Source: CAZAMP01 sp964486455 (GTDB lineage Bacteria > Eisenbacteria > RBG-16-71-46 > CAZAMP01). Taken from it: 64,000 nucleotides of DNA. Below are positions 16,965 to 25,311 of the stretch, one piece after another. The notes below the pieces were generated by a model that saw only the letters and a program-made list of their open reading frames with translations, was not told the DNA's origin and did not search any database. Position 1 is the first letter of the stretch; each line of letters begins with the position of its first letter. The stretch is from assembly GCA_964486455.1 (NCBI GenBank), contig CAZAMP010000002.1, forward strand, positions 62,001 through 126,000, read 5' to 3'. A program made the translations under genes and the position numbers.

Positions 16965-17839
16965 GGGCTCTTCAGCGCGCGCGGACGTTCGGTGGGATGA
17001 TCAAGTTCAGTCACACGATCTTCGCGCTGCCGTTCGCGCTCACGGCGATGATCTTCGCGGCCTCCGGACACAACCTGACGTTTGCCCAGATGTTCTGGGT
17101 CGTCATCGCCATGGTGGGCGCGCGGACCGCCGCGATGGCGTTCAACCGGCTCAGCGACCATGAGATCGATGCCCGAAACCCGCGCACCCGCATGCGAGAG
17201 CTGCCGGCGGGTGTTCTCGATCGCGGCGAGGTCTGGCCATTCGTCGTCGGCGGGGCGGCCGCGCTCATCATCGCCGCGTGGAGGCTCAATCCGCTTTGCC
17301 TGGCGCTCTCGCCGATCGCGCTGGCGGTCATTCTCGGCTATTCATTCACCAAGCGCTTCACCATGCTGAGTCACGTCGTGCTGGGGCTGTCGCTCGCGAT
17401 CGCGCCCATCGGCGCGTGGATCGCGATTCGGGGAACGCTGGACGGACCGGCTCTGCTGTTGGGGGGCGGTGTTCTCTTCTGGGTCGCGGGCTTCGACATC
17501 ATCTACGCGTGCCAGGACGTGGAGTTCGACCGGAGCGCGGGTCTCGTCTCCATCCCGGCCCGGTTCGGCGTTCCGATGGCACTCAAGGTCTCCCGGGCTT
17601 TCCACGTCGTCGCGTGGTGGCATCTCGTCGCGGTCGGGGCCGAGGTCGGTCTGGCGAACGCCGCGTACGCCGTCACGATGCTGTTGCTCGCCGCCTTCTT
17701 CATCCGTCAACATTGGCTGGTTCGGGGCGGCGATATGGCGCGGGTCGACCTCGCGTTCTTCACCATGAACGGCTGGGTCAGCGTTGTGTACTTTCTGGGG
17801 TCCTCGCTGGCGTACGGTTTCGGCGCGGGCCTCCTCTAG
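16961..17839 (+). CDS. mqnP: UbiA-family prenyltransferase MqnP
   Basis: About 292 residues with eight or nine membrane helices. The two Asp-rich prenyl-diphosphate motifs are NRLSDHEIDARNP and YACQDVEFDRS. The opening MIKFSHTIFALPFAL is typical of the MqnP/UbiA group. It attaches the polyprenyl tail to the naphthoate precursor in the inner membrane. I start at ATG 16961, which overlaps the deaminase stop and is preceded by GGGGGAG, rather than at the upstream ATG 16931. Confidence 0.88.
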   Translation: MRALQRARTFGGMIKFSHTIFALPFALTAMIFAASGHNLTFAQMFWVVIAMVGARTAAMAFNRLSDHEIDARNPRTRMRELPAGVLDRGEVWPFVVGGAAALIIAAWRLNPLCLALSPIALAVILGYSFTKRFTMLSHVVLGLSLAIAPIGAWIAIRGTLDGPALLLGGGVLFWVAGFDIIYACQDVEFDRSAGLVSIPARFGVPMALKVSRAFHVVAWWHLVAVGAEVGLANAAYAVTMLLLAAFFIRQHWLVRGGDMARVDLAFFTMNGWVSVVYFLGSSLAYGFGAGLL

Positions 17840-17864
17840 GAACGGATAGGGAATGGAGTGAACC

Positions 17865-18494
17865 ATGGCGGAGCGAAAGCGAATCATCGTCGCGATCAGC
17901 GGAGCGAGCGGCGCGCTCTACGCGGACCGCGTGGTCTACCATCTCCTCAAGCTCGGGCATCGCGTGGACCTCGCGGTGAGCCGCCTGGGGATGGAGCTTC
18001 TCCGCACCGAGTTGGACGCGCCGGCCGACGTGCCGGCCGGTGAGTTCCTCATGGCACGGCATCCGGATCTCGGCGGGGCGGGGACGCTGCGCGAGTGGAA
18101 GATCGACAACCTCGCGGCGCCCTTTTCCTCGGGGAGCGCGCTCACGGACGGGATGGTCGTCGTTCCGTGCTCCATGAAGACGGTCGCATCGATCGCCGCC
18201 GGCGTGACCGCGAACCTCATCGAGCGCGCGGCGGATGTCACGCTCAAGGAAGGCCGCACGTTGGTGCTCGTGCCTCGCGAGACGCCCTTCAACGTGATCC
18301 ATCTCGAGAACATGCTGCGCCTGGCGCGCGCCGGGGCGGCCATTCTTCCCGCGAATCCGGCATTCTATCTACGTCCGACATCGTTCGAGGAGCTTGCCGA
18401 CTTCATCGCGGCGCGGATCCTCGATCGCCTCAGGATCCGCAACGAGATTTCCCGCCGTTGGGCGGAACCGGGCGGTGGAGGAGAGGCGAATTGA
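17865..18494 (+). CDS. ubiX: Flavin prenyltransferase UbiX
   Basis: A 209-residue flavoprotein beginning RIIVAISGASGALYADRVVY, the UbiX/Pad1 nucleotide-binding start, with VVPCSMKTVASIAAGV and LVLVPRETPFNVIHLENML, the conserved prenyl and phosphate site. UbiX makes prenylated FMN, the cofactor of UbiD-type decarboxylases. In this operon it should serve the menaquinone decarboxylase MqnL/UbiD, which is not in the window. The stop overlaps the next start. Confidence 0.93.
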   Translation: MAERKRIIVAISGASGALYADRVVYHLLKLGHRVDLAVSRLGMELLRTELDAPADVPAGEFLMARHPDLGGAGTLREWKIDNLAAPFSSGSALTDGMVVVPCSMKTVASIAAGVTANLIERAADVTLKEGRTLVLVPRETPFNVIHLENMLRLARAGAAILPANPAFYLRPTSFEELADFIAARILDRLRIRNEISRRWAEPGGGGEAN

Positions 18495-19237
18495 GCGGAT
18501 CGACCGCGAGCCCCCGAGCGGATGACACGAGGGTGCGAAAGGACGCTGGCTCCATCGCCGCGATGTTCGATGCGGTCGCGCCACGCTACGACCTCCTCAA
18601 TCATCTGCTTTCTCTCGGGATCGATCGTGCTTGGCGAAGAGCGTTGGCTCGCGCCCTGGATGGTGTCACCGGACCGGTGATCGATCTCTGCTCCGGGACT
18701 GGGGACGTGATGTTCTCGCTCTGCCGCCGGCATCCGACGATGACCTGCCTCGGCATCGATTTCTCGAAGGAGATGGTGCGGATTGGCAAGCGAAAGGCAT
18801 CCGCATCGCCCGCTGGGGATCGGATCGTCTTCGCGGTCGGCGACGCGACCGCGATCAGCGTCCGGTCCGAATCCGCGGGTGCCGCCACCTTCGCGTTCGG
18901 AATTCGCAACGTCTCCAATGTCCCGGGCGCGCTCTCCGAGACATACCGCGTGCTCCGGAGCGGAGGGCGCGTCGCTATCCTGGAGTTCTCTCTTCCACGA
19001 TCACCGTTCTTGCGGGCGGGTTACCTCTTCTACTTAAAGCGAATTCTACCGAGAGTCGGGGCTTGGATGTCGGGTGACGGGCGGGCCTACCAGTACCTTC
19101 CCGATTCCGTGATGGAGTTCGCGGAGGGGGAAGCGTTTCTTGCGCTGCTTCGCGAGGCCGGGTTCGAGTCGGTTTCCGCCACACGGCTTTCGGGGGGAAT
19201 CGCGACCCTCTACGCCGGGGTGAAGGCGCCCGGCTAG
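18491..19237 (+). CDS. menG: Demethylmenaquinone methyltransferase MenG/UbiE
   Basis: About 248 residues. The UbiE signature is clear: AGSIAAMFDAVAPRYDLLNH, SAM motif I VIDLCSGTGDVMF, LGIDFSKEMV and AFGIRNVSN, with a C-terminal GGIATLYAGVK. It performs the last methylation of menaquinone. I use the TTG start at 18491, which overlaps the ubiX stop (ATTGA) and has GGAGGAGAGG upstream; the frame stays open farther upstream within ubiX but is not coding there. It converges on the MFS gene with a four-base overlap. Confidence 0.92.
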   Translation: MSGSTASPRADDTRVRKDAGSIAAMFDAVAPRYDLLNHLLSLGIDRAWRRALARALDGVTGPVIDLCSGTGDVMFSLCRRHPTMTCLGIDFSKEMVRIGKRKASASPAGDRIVFAVGDATAISVRSESAGAATFAFGIRNVSNVPGALSETYRVLRSGGRVAILEFSLPRSPFLRAGYLFYLKRILPRVGAWMSGDGRAYQYLPDSVMEFAEGEAFLALLREAGFESVSATRLSGGIATLYAGVKAPG

Positions 19238-20478
19238 CGATTCTCCGTCCGCGCCTCGCGAACGCCGCGTAGGATGAAGAGTCCGAGCAGGATCATCGCG
19301 ATGACGAACACGATCCCGTAGCGTTCGCTGCCGGTCGCCACCGATAGATACCCGAACACGAACGGGCCCACCACGGCGGCGGTCTTTCCACAGAGCCCGT
19401 AGAATCCGAAGAACTCCGCCTCTTTGCCGTTGGGGATGAGGCCTGCCATGAGCGCGCGGCTCGCCGCCATGGCGGCGCCGAAGCCCAGTCCCGCCAGCAC
19501 GCCGGCCACGTAGAAGACGGTCGGGTTCACGGCGACGAGCGCCAGCACGCACGACACAACCAGCAGCGAGAGCGTTTGATAGATGACCCGTTTCGCTCCG
19601 ATGCGATCGGTGGCCGGCCCGTAGTAGAAGCAGCTGATCGCCGCCGTAACCTGGACCATTGCGAAGAAGAGCACCACCTGCTCTCCGCTGAAGCCGAGCG
19701 TGTGGCGCGCATAGCGGGCACTGAAGATGATGATGGTGTTGATGGCATCGAAGTAGATGAAGTAGGCGACGAGAAAGCGCACGATGTTCGCGTGCTTTCG
19801 CACCTCCCTCATGGTGGCTCCCACCCGCCGGAAGCCGACGATGATCGGGTTTCCATCCAGGCCCGTTCCAGCCCGATCGCGGAGCCATAGGAAGAGCGGT
19901 GTGGCGAAGAGCGCGTAGAAGACCGCCCCGAGAAGAAACGCGGGTTTGAGGAGTCCCGTATCGCCGGCCGCGCTGCTGATACGCGCGTACGGCAGCGCGA
20001 TCCCGAGGGCGGCCAGCGCACCGAGGTAGCCGAGCGCGAAGCCCTGACCGGAAAGACGGCCGCGCTCGCCGGGGGGCGCCAACGCCGGGAGGAACGCGTT
20101 GTAAAACACCAGCGCCGACTGAAAGCCGATGTTCCCGAGGACGATGAAGAGGAAGCCCGTCCGCCACATGCCTTCCCCGAGAAACCACATCGCCCCCAGG
20201 CTGGCCACGGACAGTGCCGTGCCGAAGAAGATGAAGAGCTTGCGCCGGCCGCTGCCGTCCGCGATCGCGCCCAGGATCGGGGCGGTAATGGCGGCGATGA
20301 GCATCGAGAGCGAGTTGGCGGATCCCCACCAGATGTCGGCGCGCGGGTTCTTTTCAGCCAGGTATTCGGTGAAGAAGATGCTACCGAGAACGGTCACCAT
20401 GAGCACCTGAAAGCCCGTATTGGCAAAGTCGTAGGTGATCCAGCCAAGTCGCTCTCGTTTCAGGCGTGTTGGGGTCAC
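19234..20478 (-). CDS. MFS transporter, UMF1 (Atg22-like) family
   Basis: A 414-residue protein with about twelve membrane helices. The N-terminal WITYDFANTGFQVLMVTVLG matches the UMF1/Atg22 group (YDWANSAF-type), followed by GAIADGSGRRKLFIFFG, an MFS motif-A-like loop, and RALMAGLIPNGKEAEFFGFY, the family's conserved middle loop. Substrates of bacterial members are mostly unknown; Atg22 exports amino acids from yeast vacuoles. It is divergent from the DUF5658 gene and convergent with menG. Confidence 0.85.
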   Translation of the reverse strand: MTPTRLKRERLGWITYDFANTGFQVLMVTVLGSIFFTEYLAEKNPRADIWWGSANSLSMLIAAITAPILGAIADGSGRRKLFIFFGTALSVASLGAMWFLGEGMWRTGFLFIVLGNIGFQSALVFYNAFLPALAPPGERGRLSGQGFALGYLGALAALGIALPYARISSAAGDTGLLKPAFLLGAVFYALFATPLFLWLRDRAGTGLDGNPIIVGFRRVGATMREVRKHANIVRFLVAYFIYFDAINTIIIFSARYARHTLGFSGEQVVLFFAMVQVTAAISCFYYGPATDRIGAKRVIYQTLSLLVVSCVLALVAVNPTVFYVAGVLAGLGFGAAMAASRALMAGLIPNGKEAEFFGFYGLCGKTAAVVGPFVFGYLSVATGSERYGIVFVIAMILLGLFILRGVREARTENR

Positions 20479-20608
20479 GTTTTCGCCTCCCGACGGGCTT
20501 TGGTTCGTATCGTGGCGGTTTTGCGCTCCCGCCGCCGATCGCTCAAGTGGCGGTCACCGTTGCCGATAGAGATATCAGACCACAGGATACACTCCGGAGG
20601 GCAGCCGT

Positions 20609-21094
20609 TTGAAACTACTCCCGAAGCTTCAAGCCGATAGTCTCGACCCGGACAGCGCGGACAGCAGCCGTCGTCGCCGGCCTGATCGTAGAACCCGCCC
20701 GACTCCGATGATGACGAAACACCTGTTCCGCGGCCGCCGCCGTCAGATCCGCCGCGGCAGTGATGGCTCGATCGGCTACTACGTGGATCGTCAGACGCCT
20801 TTCGAGTACGGGGCGGTACTGGCCCTTCTCATTCTCGCCGTGACCGATGCGCTGGCGACGCTGCACATCATCGGACTGGGCGGACGAGAAGTAAACCCGA
20901 TCATGAAGAGCGCCCTGGACATCGGTGATTCGTATTTCCTCGTCGTGAAGCTGGGGATCTCGGTGGTCGGGGGGGCTCTCATTTTGCTTCACGCGCGCTT
21001 CCCCGGCGTGAAGAAGGCGCTCCACGCGTTGATCGCGCTCTATGGCGCCGTGGTCATCTACCACGCATACTTGATTACGCGCGCGATGCTCTAG
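20609..21094 (+). CDS. DUF5658 membrane protein
   Basis: 161 residues from a TTG start behind GGAGGG. The first 60 residues are basic and rich in arginine (RRRRPDRRTR, FRGRRRQIRRG). Three membrane helices follow, with LAVTDALATLHIIGLGGREVNPIM in the first pair, the pattern of DUF5658 proteins (TD...NP). The function of the family is unknown. An ATG at 20708 would remove most of the basic leader and is an alternative start. Downstream lies the large palindromic element. Confidence 0.7.
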   Translation: MKLLPKLQADSLDPDSADSSRRRRPDRRTRPTPMMTKHLFRGRRRQIRRGSDGSIGYYVDRQTPFEYGAVLALLILAVTDALATLHIIGLGGREVNPIMKSALDIGDSYFLVVKLGISVVGGALILLHARFPGVKKALHALIALYGAVVIYHAYLITRAML

Positions 21095-21128
21095 TCCGTG
21101 TTCCTCACCAGCTCTCTGCTGCGGTCAC

Positions 21129-21236
21129 GAAAGCGCATGCATCTTCAAGACGTACTCGTTCCGGTCTCCTCGACATACCCTCTGGTATGCCTGCGTCGCC
21201 CTCCACTCCGAGCGCCTTGAATCTGAATGCGCTTTC
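21129..21236. repeat. Large imperfect palindrome with central hairpin (REP/BIME-like)
   Basis: Arms 21129-21149 and 21216-21236 are 21-base inverted repeats with 18 of 21 bases matching (GAAAGCGCATxCAxxTTCAAG). At the centre is a perfect hairpin, CATACC - CTCT - GGTATG (21174-21189). The whole 108-base block is symmetrical, non-coding, and sits between two genes on the same strand. The shape is that of mobile or repetitive extragenic palindromes, or of a structured RNA. No second copy was seen in this window. Confidence 0.6.
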
Positions 21237-21329
21237 GCACCCTCGCAACGAGACCTGGTGAGAAGCGCGGGCTAAGCTCACCATGCTCCAACAGCATTAT
21301 CCTCCCGGTGGACGCGGCGTCCGTGTACC

Positions 21330-22115
21330 ATGCGCGGAAATGTCGGGATCGACCGTTCGCGCCATTGGTGTGGACCGCTGATCATCCGAACCGGGGGGGT
21401 GCTGGTGTCCGATGGTGAGTCCGGCCTGACCGCACGCGAGGCGAACGTTCTCGCTCTCATCCCGGCCTATAACGAGGGTCCGCGCGTCACGCCGGTCATC
21501 GAAGAAGCGCGTGAGCATCTCCCGGTGCTTGTCGTCGACGATGGATCGACGGACGATACAGCGGCGCACGCCGAGGCCACCGGGGCCACGGTCATCCGCC
21601 AGCGACCCAACCAGGGCAAGGGCACGGCGCTCCGTGCGGGATTCCGCCACGCCATCGATCACAGCTACGACGCCGTCATCACCCTCGACGCCGACGGACA
21701 GCACGACCCGGCCGAGATCCCGCGATTCCTCGACGCCTATCGCGTTGGGGGCGCGGACCTCATCATCGGTGAACGGGACTTCGGCGGAATGCCGCCGGTC
21801 CGGCGGCTCGGAAATCTTTTCGGCCGGCGGAGCTTCTCGTGGGCCCTCGGCAGGAAGGTCCGCGACAACCAATCCGGCTACCGGCTGATCCGGCGCCGGC
21901 TGATGGACGCGCTTCTCGATAGTACTGAAGTCGGATTCGAGTTCGAGGTCGAGATGATCGTGGTCTGCGTGGTGAGCGGCTACGAGCTCGACGGCGTGCC
22001 GATCCGAACCATCTACGGCGGCGAGACGAGCCACATCAATCCGCTTGCGCACATCGTCAACTTCACACGACTCGTGCTCGATACACGGCGCCGCATCAGA
22101 TCCCGCCGGGCCTGA
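21330..22115 (+). CDS. Family 2 glycosyltransferase (DPM1/polyprenyl-mannose type)
   Basis: 261 residues with a GT-A fold: VLALIPAYNEGP, LVVDDGSTDDT, VIRQRPNQGKGTALRAGF, and the metal-binding ITLDADGQHDP, then RDNQSGYRLIRR. There are no membrane helices, so it acts at the cytoplasmic face, probably moving a sugar to polyprenyl phosphate. The domain begins near residue 39; GTG at 21399 or 21405 behind a G-rich stretch would be closer starts. The target glycan is unknown; the polysaccharide genes at 8-12.5 kb are the nearest candidates. Confidence 0.85.
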   Translation: MRGNVGIDRSRHWCGPLIIRTGGVLVSDGESGLTAREANVLALIPAYNEGPRVTPVIEEAREHLPVLVVDDGSTDDTAAHAEATGATVIRQRPNQGKGTALRAGFRHAIDHSYDAVITLDADGQHDPAEIPRFLDAYRVGGADLIIGERDFGGMPPVRRLGNLFGRRSFSWALGRKVRDNQSGYRLIRRRLMDALLDSTEVGFEFEVEMIVVCVVSGYELDGVPIRTIYGGETSHINPLAHIVNFTRLVLDTRRRIRSRRA

Positions 22116-22174
22116 CACGCGCCGGGCGGCGGCGCGGTCCCCGCCGGGCAGCCGGTACCCCCGTCGAACGGAAC

Positions 22175-22221
22175 GGCTCGTGTGGAATTCACTTCACGAG
22201 CCAATCGTCGCACCCTAAAAT
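22175..22221 (+). promoter_or_regulatory. Promoter with overlapping inverted repeat before protease cassette
   Basis: Perfect inverted repeat GGCTCGTG (22175-22182) / CACGAGCC (22195-22202) with a 12-base loop. The right arm covers a -35-like TTCACG (22193-22198), followed by a 17-base spacer and TAAAAT (22216-22221). Either an operator over the protease promoter, or a hairpin ending the glycosyltransferase transcript, though no T-tract follows. Confidence 0.4.
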
Positions 22222-22277
22222 AATGGCCTAGATTGCTAAAACTAGAGATTCGGGACTAGTGACGATGGAGGCGACGC

Positions 22278-24128
22278 ATGTCTGAGCGATCTTCCAATCT
22301 GCCAGAGCTCCTCTTTCAACTCGGCAAGGAGCGGCGCTGGACGCAGGACTCTCCCATCATGCCTGACGTTTGGGATGAGCTGGCCCGCAATCCCGGCAAA
22401 CGGGTCGATCTTCTCGTGACACCATATCGGGGCACGCGCCCTGGTCTGCTCGCCGAGAAGATCCGGCGGGCGATCGAGAGAGAGTCGTCCAACGTTCGAG
22501 CTAGCTGGACGGAGGAGTGCAGAGGGCCGGCCGTGGCTCACAATGCTTCGGTTGTGGCGGTATGCGCCAATTTCGAGGAACTGGTGACGATCCTCGCTCC
22601 AATGTCACGTTGGTTTCAGGAGACCATCGGCAAGCACCTCCCCAAGATCCGGAAGTACCGCACCCGGGGCCGAGTGAAGGGCGGCAATCTCAAGAGACTC
22701 CGGGAAGAAGTTGCCAACCCGAACGTGGAGCCCGATGAGTTTCCACTGACCGTAGTCTGGTGGCTTCGTCTCCTTGGGCAAATCTCGCTCTTGTCCGAGG
22801 ATCCCGGTGCCCTGGGGAACCGGGAGAAGGCTGAAGACTCGCCCGAATCTCAGGCGAACCTCCTCGAAGGGGCCCTGCGGTTATTGCCTCGGAGCAAGAA
22901 GAGCGATACGAGCATCAGGATCTTCAGGATTTCAAGTAATCGAAGGCCGAAGACCTCCTGCGTCGAGTCGATCCGGACAGTAAAAGCCGACGCCGCGGAA
23001 CGGGTCTTTCAGATTGATACCCAACGAATCTGCTGGGCGGTCCTCGATACCGGCATCGACGCGCGACACCCTGCGTTCAACGGCGACAAGAAGATCACAC
23101 GGGTCAGGGAAACCTACGATTTCACCAGAATCCGGCGCCTCGTGTGGTTGGCATCTACGCCCGGGGATGAGGCGGAGGCGAAGCTGGGGAAGGAATTCGC
23201 AATAACGACGGAACAGGCAAACAGGATTCGGACCGGTCTCGCCGGGGGTGGGGAGGTCGATTGGGATACTCTCAAGCCTGCGCTGTCCGTGAAGCATACG
23301 ACAAAGAGCCTCAACGAGTACACGAACGGCAAGAATGGCGTTTCCCCCATCCACCCTCACGGCACGCACGTGGCGGGCATTCTGGCCGGCCGCGCGCAAG
23401 AGACCGACGATGGTGACTTCGTCGGCATGTGTCCTGAGATTAGGCTGATCGATCTGCGGGTGCTCGATGGGAACGGGCAGCCGGGTGAGTTCGACATCAT
23501 TGCCGCGCTGCAGTTCATCCGATATCTGAACTCAGCGAGCGATGAGCTCGTGGTTCACGGCGTGAACATGAGCATCCAGCTCAAACACGATCCACGCAAC
23601 TTCGCCTGTGGACAGACGCCCGTGTGTGAGGAATGCGAGCGACTGGTTTCGAGCGGAGTTGTTGTCGTCGCTTCGGCCGGCAACTACGGGATCGATCGAG
23701 AGGCGGCGGTGGCGACCACGCACGAAGGCGCGTTCCGCGACATAACGATCGCCGACCCGGGGAACGCGGAAACCGTCATCACAGTGGGATCCACCCATCG
23801 CAAGCGACCGCATGAGTATGGTGTGAGCTTTTTCTCCAGCCGCGGACCCACGGGCGACGGGCGCGGGAAGCCCGACCTTGTCGCTCCCGGTGAACGGATT
23901 CTCTCTGCGGTCTTGAAGAAGAAATACAAACGGCTGGACGGTACGAGTCAGGCCGCGCCCCACGTGAGCGGTGCCGCCGCGCTCTTGATGGCCCGCCACA
24001 GCGAGCTTGTCGGAGATCCCATGCGCGTCAAACAGATCCTCTGTGGCACCGCAACCGACCTCGGCCGAGAGCGTTTCTTTCAGGGAAGAGGTCTGCTCGA
24101 CATTTTGCGCGCGCTGCAGTCCATGTGA
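22278..24128 (+). CDS. Cytoplasmic subtilisin-like serine protease with large N-terminal region
   Basis: A 616-residue S8 peptidase with an intact triad: Asp257 (AVLDTGID), His361 (HPHGTHVAGI), Ser557 (DGTSQAAPHVSG), and oxyanion Asn469 (VVASAGNYG). No signal peptide or membrane helix is seen, unlike secreted subtilases, so it should act inside the cell. Residues 1-240 form a region I cannot assign, rich in basic and Trp residues, possibly sensor or inhibitory. About 100 residues separate Asp from His, more than usual. A cysteine cluster (C444, C450, C453) may bind zinc. The gene has its own promoter-like region and is followed after 28 bases by the MBL-fold gene, implying co-expression. Substrate and trigger are unknown. 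Confidence 0.88.
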   Translation: MSERSSNLPELLFQLGKERRWTQDSPIMPDVWDELARNPGKRVDLLVTPYRGTRPGLLAEKIRRAIERESSNVRASWTEECRGPAVAHNASVVAVCANFEELVTILAPMSRWFQETIGKHLPKIRKYRTRGRVKGGNLKRLREEVANPNVEPDEFPLTVVWWLRLLGQISLLSEDPGALGNREKAEDSPESQANLLEGALRLLPRSKKSDTSIRIFRISSNRRPKTSCVESIRTVKADAAERVFQIDTQRICWAVLDTGIDARHPAFNGDKKITRVRETYDFTRIRRLVWLASTPGDEAEAKLGKEFAITTEQANRIRTGLAGGGEVDWDTLKPALSVKHTTKSLNEYTNGKNGVSPIHPHGTHVAGILAGRAQETDDGDFVGMCPEIRLIDLRVLDGNGQPGEFDIIAALQFIRYLNSASDELVVHGVNMSIQLKHDPRNFACGQTPVCEECERLVSSGVVVVASAGNYGIDREAAVATTHEGAFRDITIADPGNAETVITVGSTHRKRPHEYGVSFFSSRGPTGDGRGKPDLVAPGERILSAVLKKKYKRLDGTSQAAPHVSGAAALLMARHSELVGDPMRVKQILCGTATDLGRERFFQGRGLLDILRALQSM

Positions 24129-24156
24129 CACTCATTCGACCGGAAGGAGCTTGGTC

Positions 24157-25278
24157 ATGTTCAGTCTGGAAGCCCTGGATGCTAATCATGGCGATTGTTT
24201 GTTCCTGCACTTCGGAACCTGGGAGGACCCGCAGCTGATCATCATCGATGCCGGACCGCAGTACAAACACCCGGTCTTCGACACCGTCGTGGTCCCTCGA
24301 CTCGAAGAGATGGCCCAACTCCTGGACGTGGATCCTCCTCTTGATGTCGAGCTGCTCATGGTCAGCCACATGGACGACGACCACGTGGGCGGTGTCATCA
24401 AATTGCTCGATCGCGCCAATACCGGCGACGACGCCCTCGTGAACGTCAAGGGATTCTGGCACAACAGCTTTGACGATTTTCTCAATACCGATGACCTCGA
24501 CGCGTTGGCGTCGTTCGGGTCCGCCGCCGCCAGCGCTGCGGCCGGTGTCAATCCGTGGACTCTCGGAGTCGCGGCGAGCATCAAGCAGGGACGAACCGCG
24601 CGTACCAAGGCCGAGAACAAAGGGATCATCGCCAACGCCGGTGCCACGGCCGATTTCGTCAGCGCGGGGGACTCGTTCACGATCGGCTCCATGACACTGA
24701 GGATCTTGGGTCCGGCGAAAGCGGAGCTGGAGAGCCTGCAGACGAAGTTCGACGCTGAGAATCCGAACGCTGCGAGCCTGACGGCGTCGGAACGTTGCGC
24801 GGCCCTTGCGGCGTTCACAGACTCATCCATCGCCAACCTGGCGAGCATCGTCGTTCACGTGGAGCAGAACAACAACACCATGCTGCTCACGGGCGATGCG
24901 CGTGGCGACAAGATTCTCGAGGGTCTGCAGAGCACTGGAATGCTGACCGACGGGAAGATCGAGGTCGATATCCTGAAGGTCCCTCACCACGGAAGCGACA
25001 GGAACGTCAGCACCGACTTCTTCCGAAAGGTGCAGGCCAGGCACTATGTCTTCTCGGCCGATGGTGAAGACGACAATCCCGACACCGCAACGCTCGAGAT
25101 GCTGACCACAGCCCGATCGAATCGCGAATACACGATGTGGTTCACGCATCGACTTCAGCATGTGATCGACTACCTAGCCCAGGACTCGGCCAACAACACC
25201 CGGAACTATGAGATCGAGTTCCGCGAGGCCGATGCGACCAGCCTGTGGGTGGATCTCGAGGAAGAGCTGGACTTCTGA
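24157..25278 (+). CDS. ComEC-like metallo-beta-lactamase-fold protein
   Basis: 373 residues from ATG 24157, chosen for GGAAGGAG seven bases upstream. The MBL metal motif is HMDDDH (H71, D73, D75, H76), with later ligands in LLTGDARG (D247) and VPHHGSDRN (H277, H278). This is the arrangement of the cytosolic version of the ComEC/Rec2 MBL domain, without membrane helices. An insertion of roughly 90 residues rich in Ala/Ser follows the first motif. Members may be nucleases or phosphodiesterases; activity is inferred. It is second in the cassette with the subtilase and ends 33 bases before convergent comM. Confidence 0.88.
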   Translation: MFSLEALDANHGDCLFLHFGTWEDPQLIIIDAGPQYKHPVFDTVVVPRLEEMAQLLDVDPPLDVELLMVSHMDDDHVGGVIKLLDRANTGDDALVNVKGFWHNSFDDFLNTDDLDALASFGSAAASAAAGVNPWTLGVAASIKQGRTARTKAENKGIIANAGATADFVSAGDSFTIGSMTLRILGPAKAELESLQTKFDAENPNAASLTASERCAALAAFTDSSIANLASIVVHVEQNNNTMLLTGDARGDKILEGLQSTGMLTDGKIEVDILKVPHHGSDRNVSTDFFRKVQARHYVFSADGEDDNPDTATLEMLTTARSNREYTMWFTHRLQHVIDYLAQDSANNTRNYEIEFREADATSLWVDLEEELDF

Positions 25279-25311
25279 GAGACGCCTATGATCTTGCGGG
25301 GCTCGCCTCCG

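Noticed and set aside
18095..18490. Long N-terminal extension of menG
   Set aside because: The extension runs through ubiX in another frame; the ribosome site and domain start support 18491.
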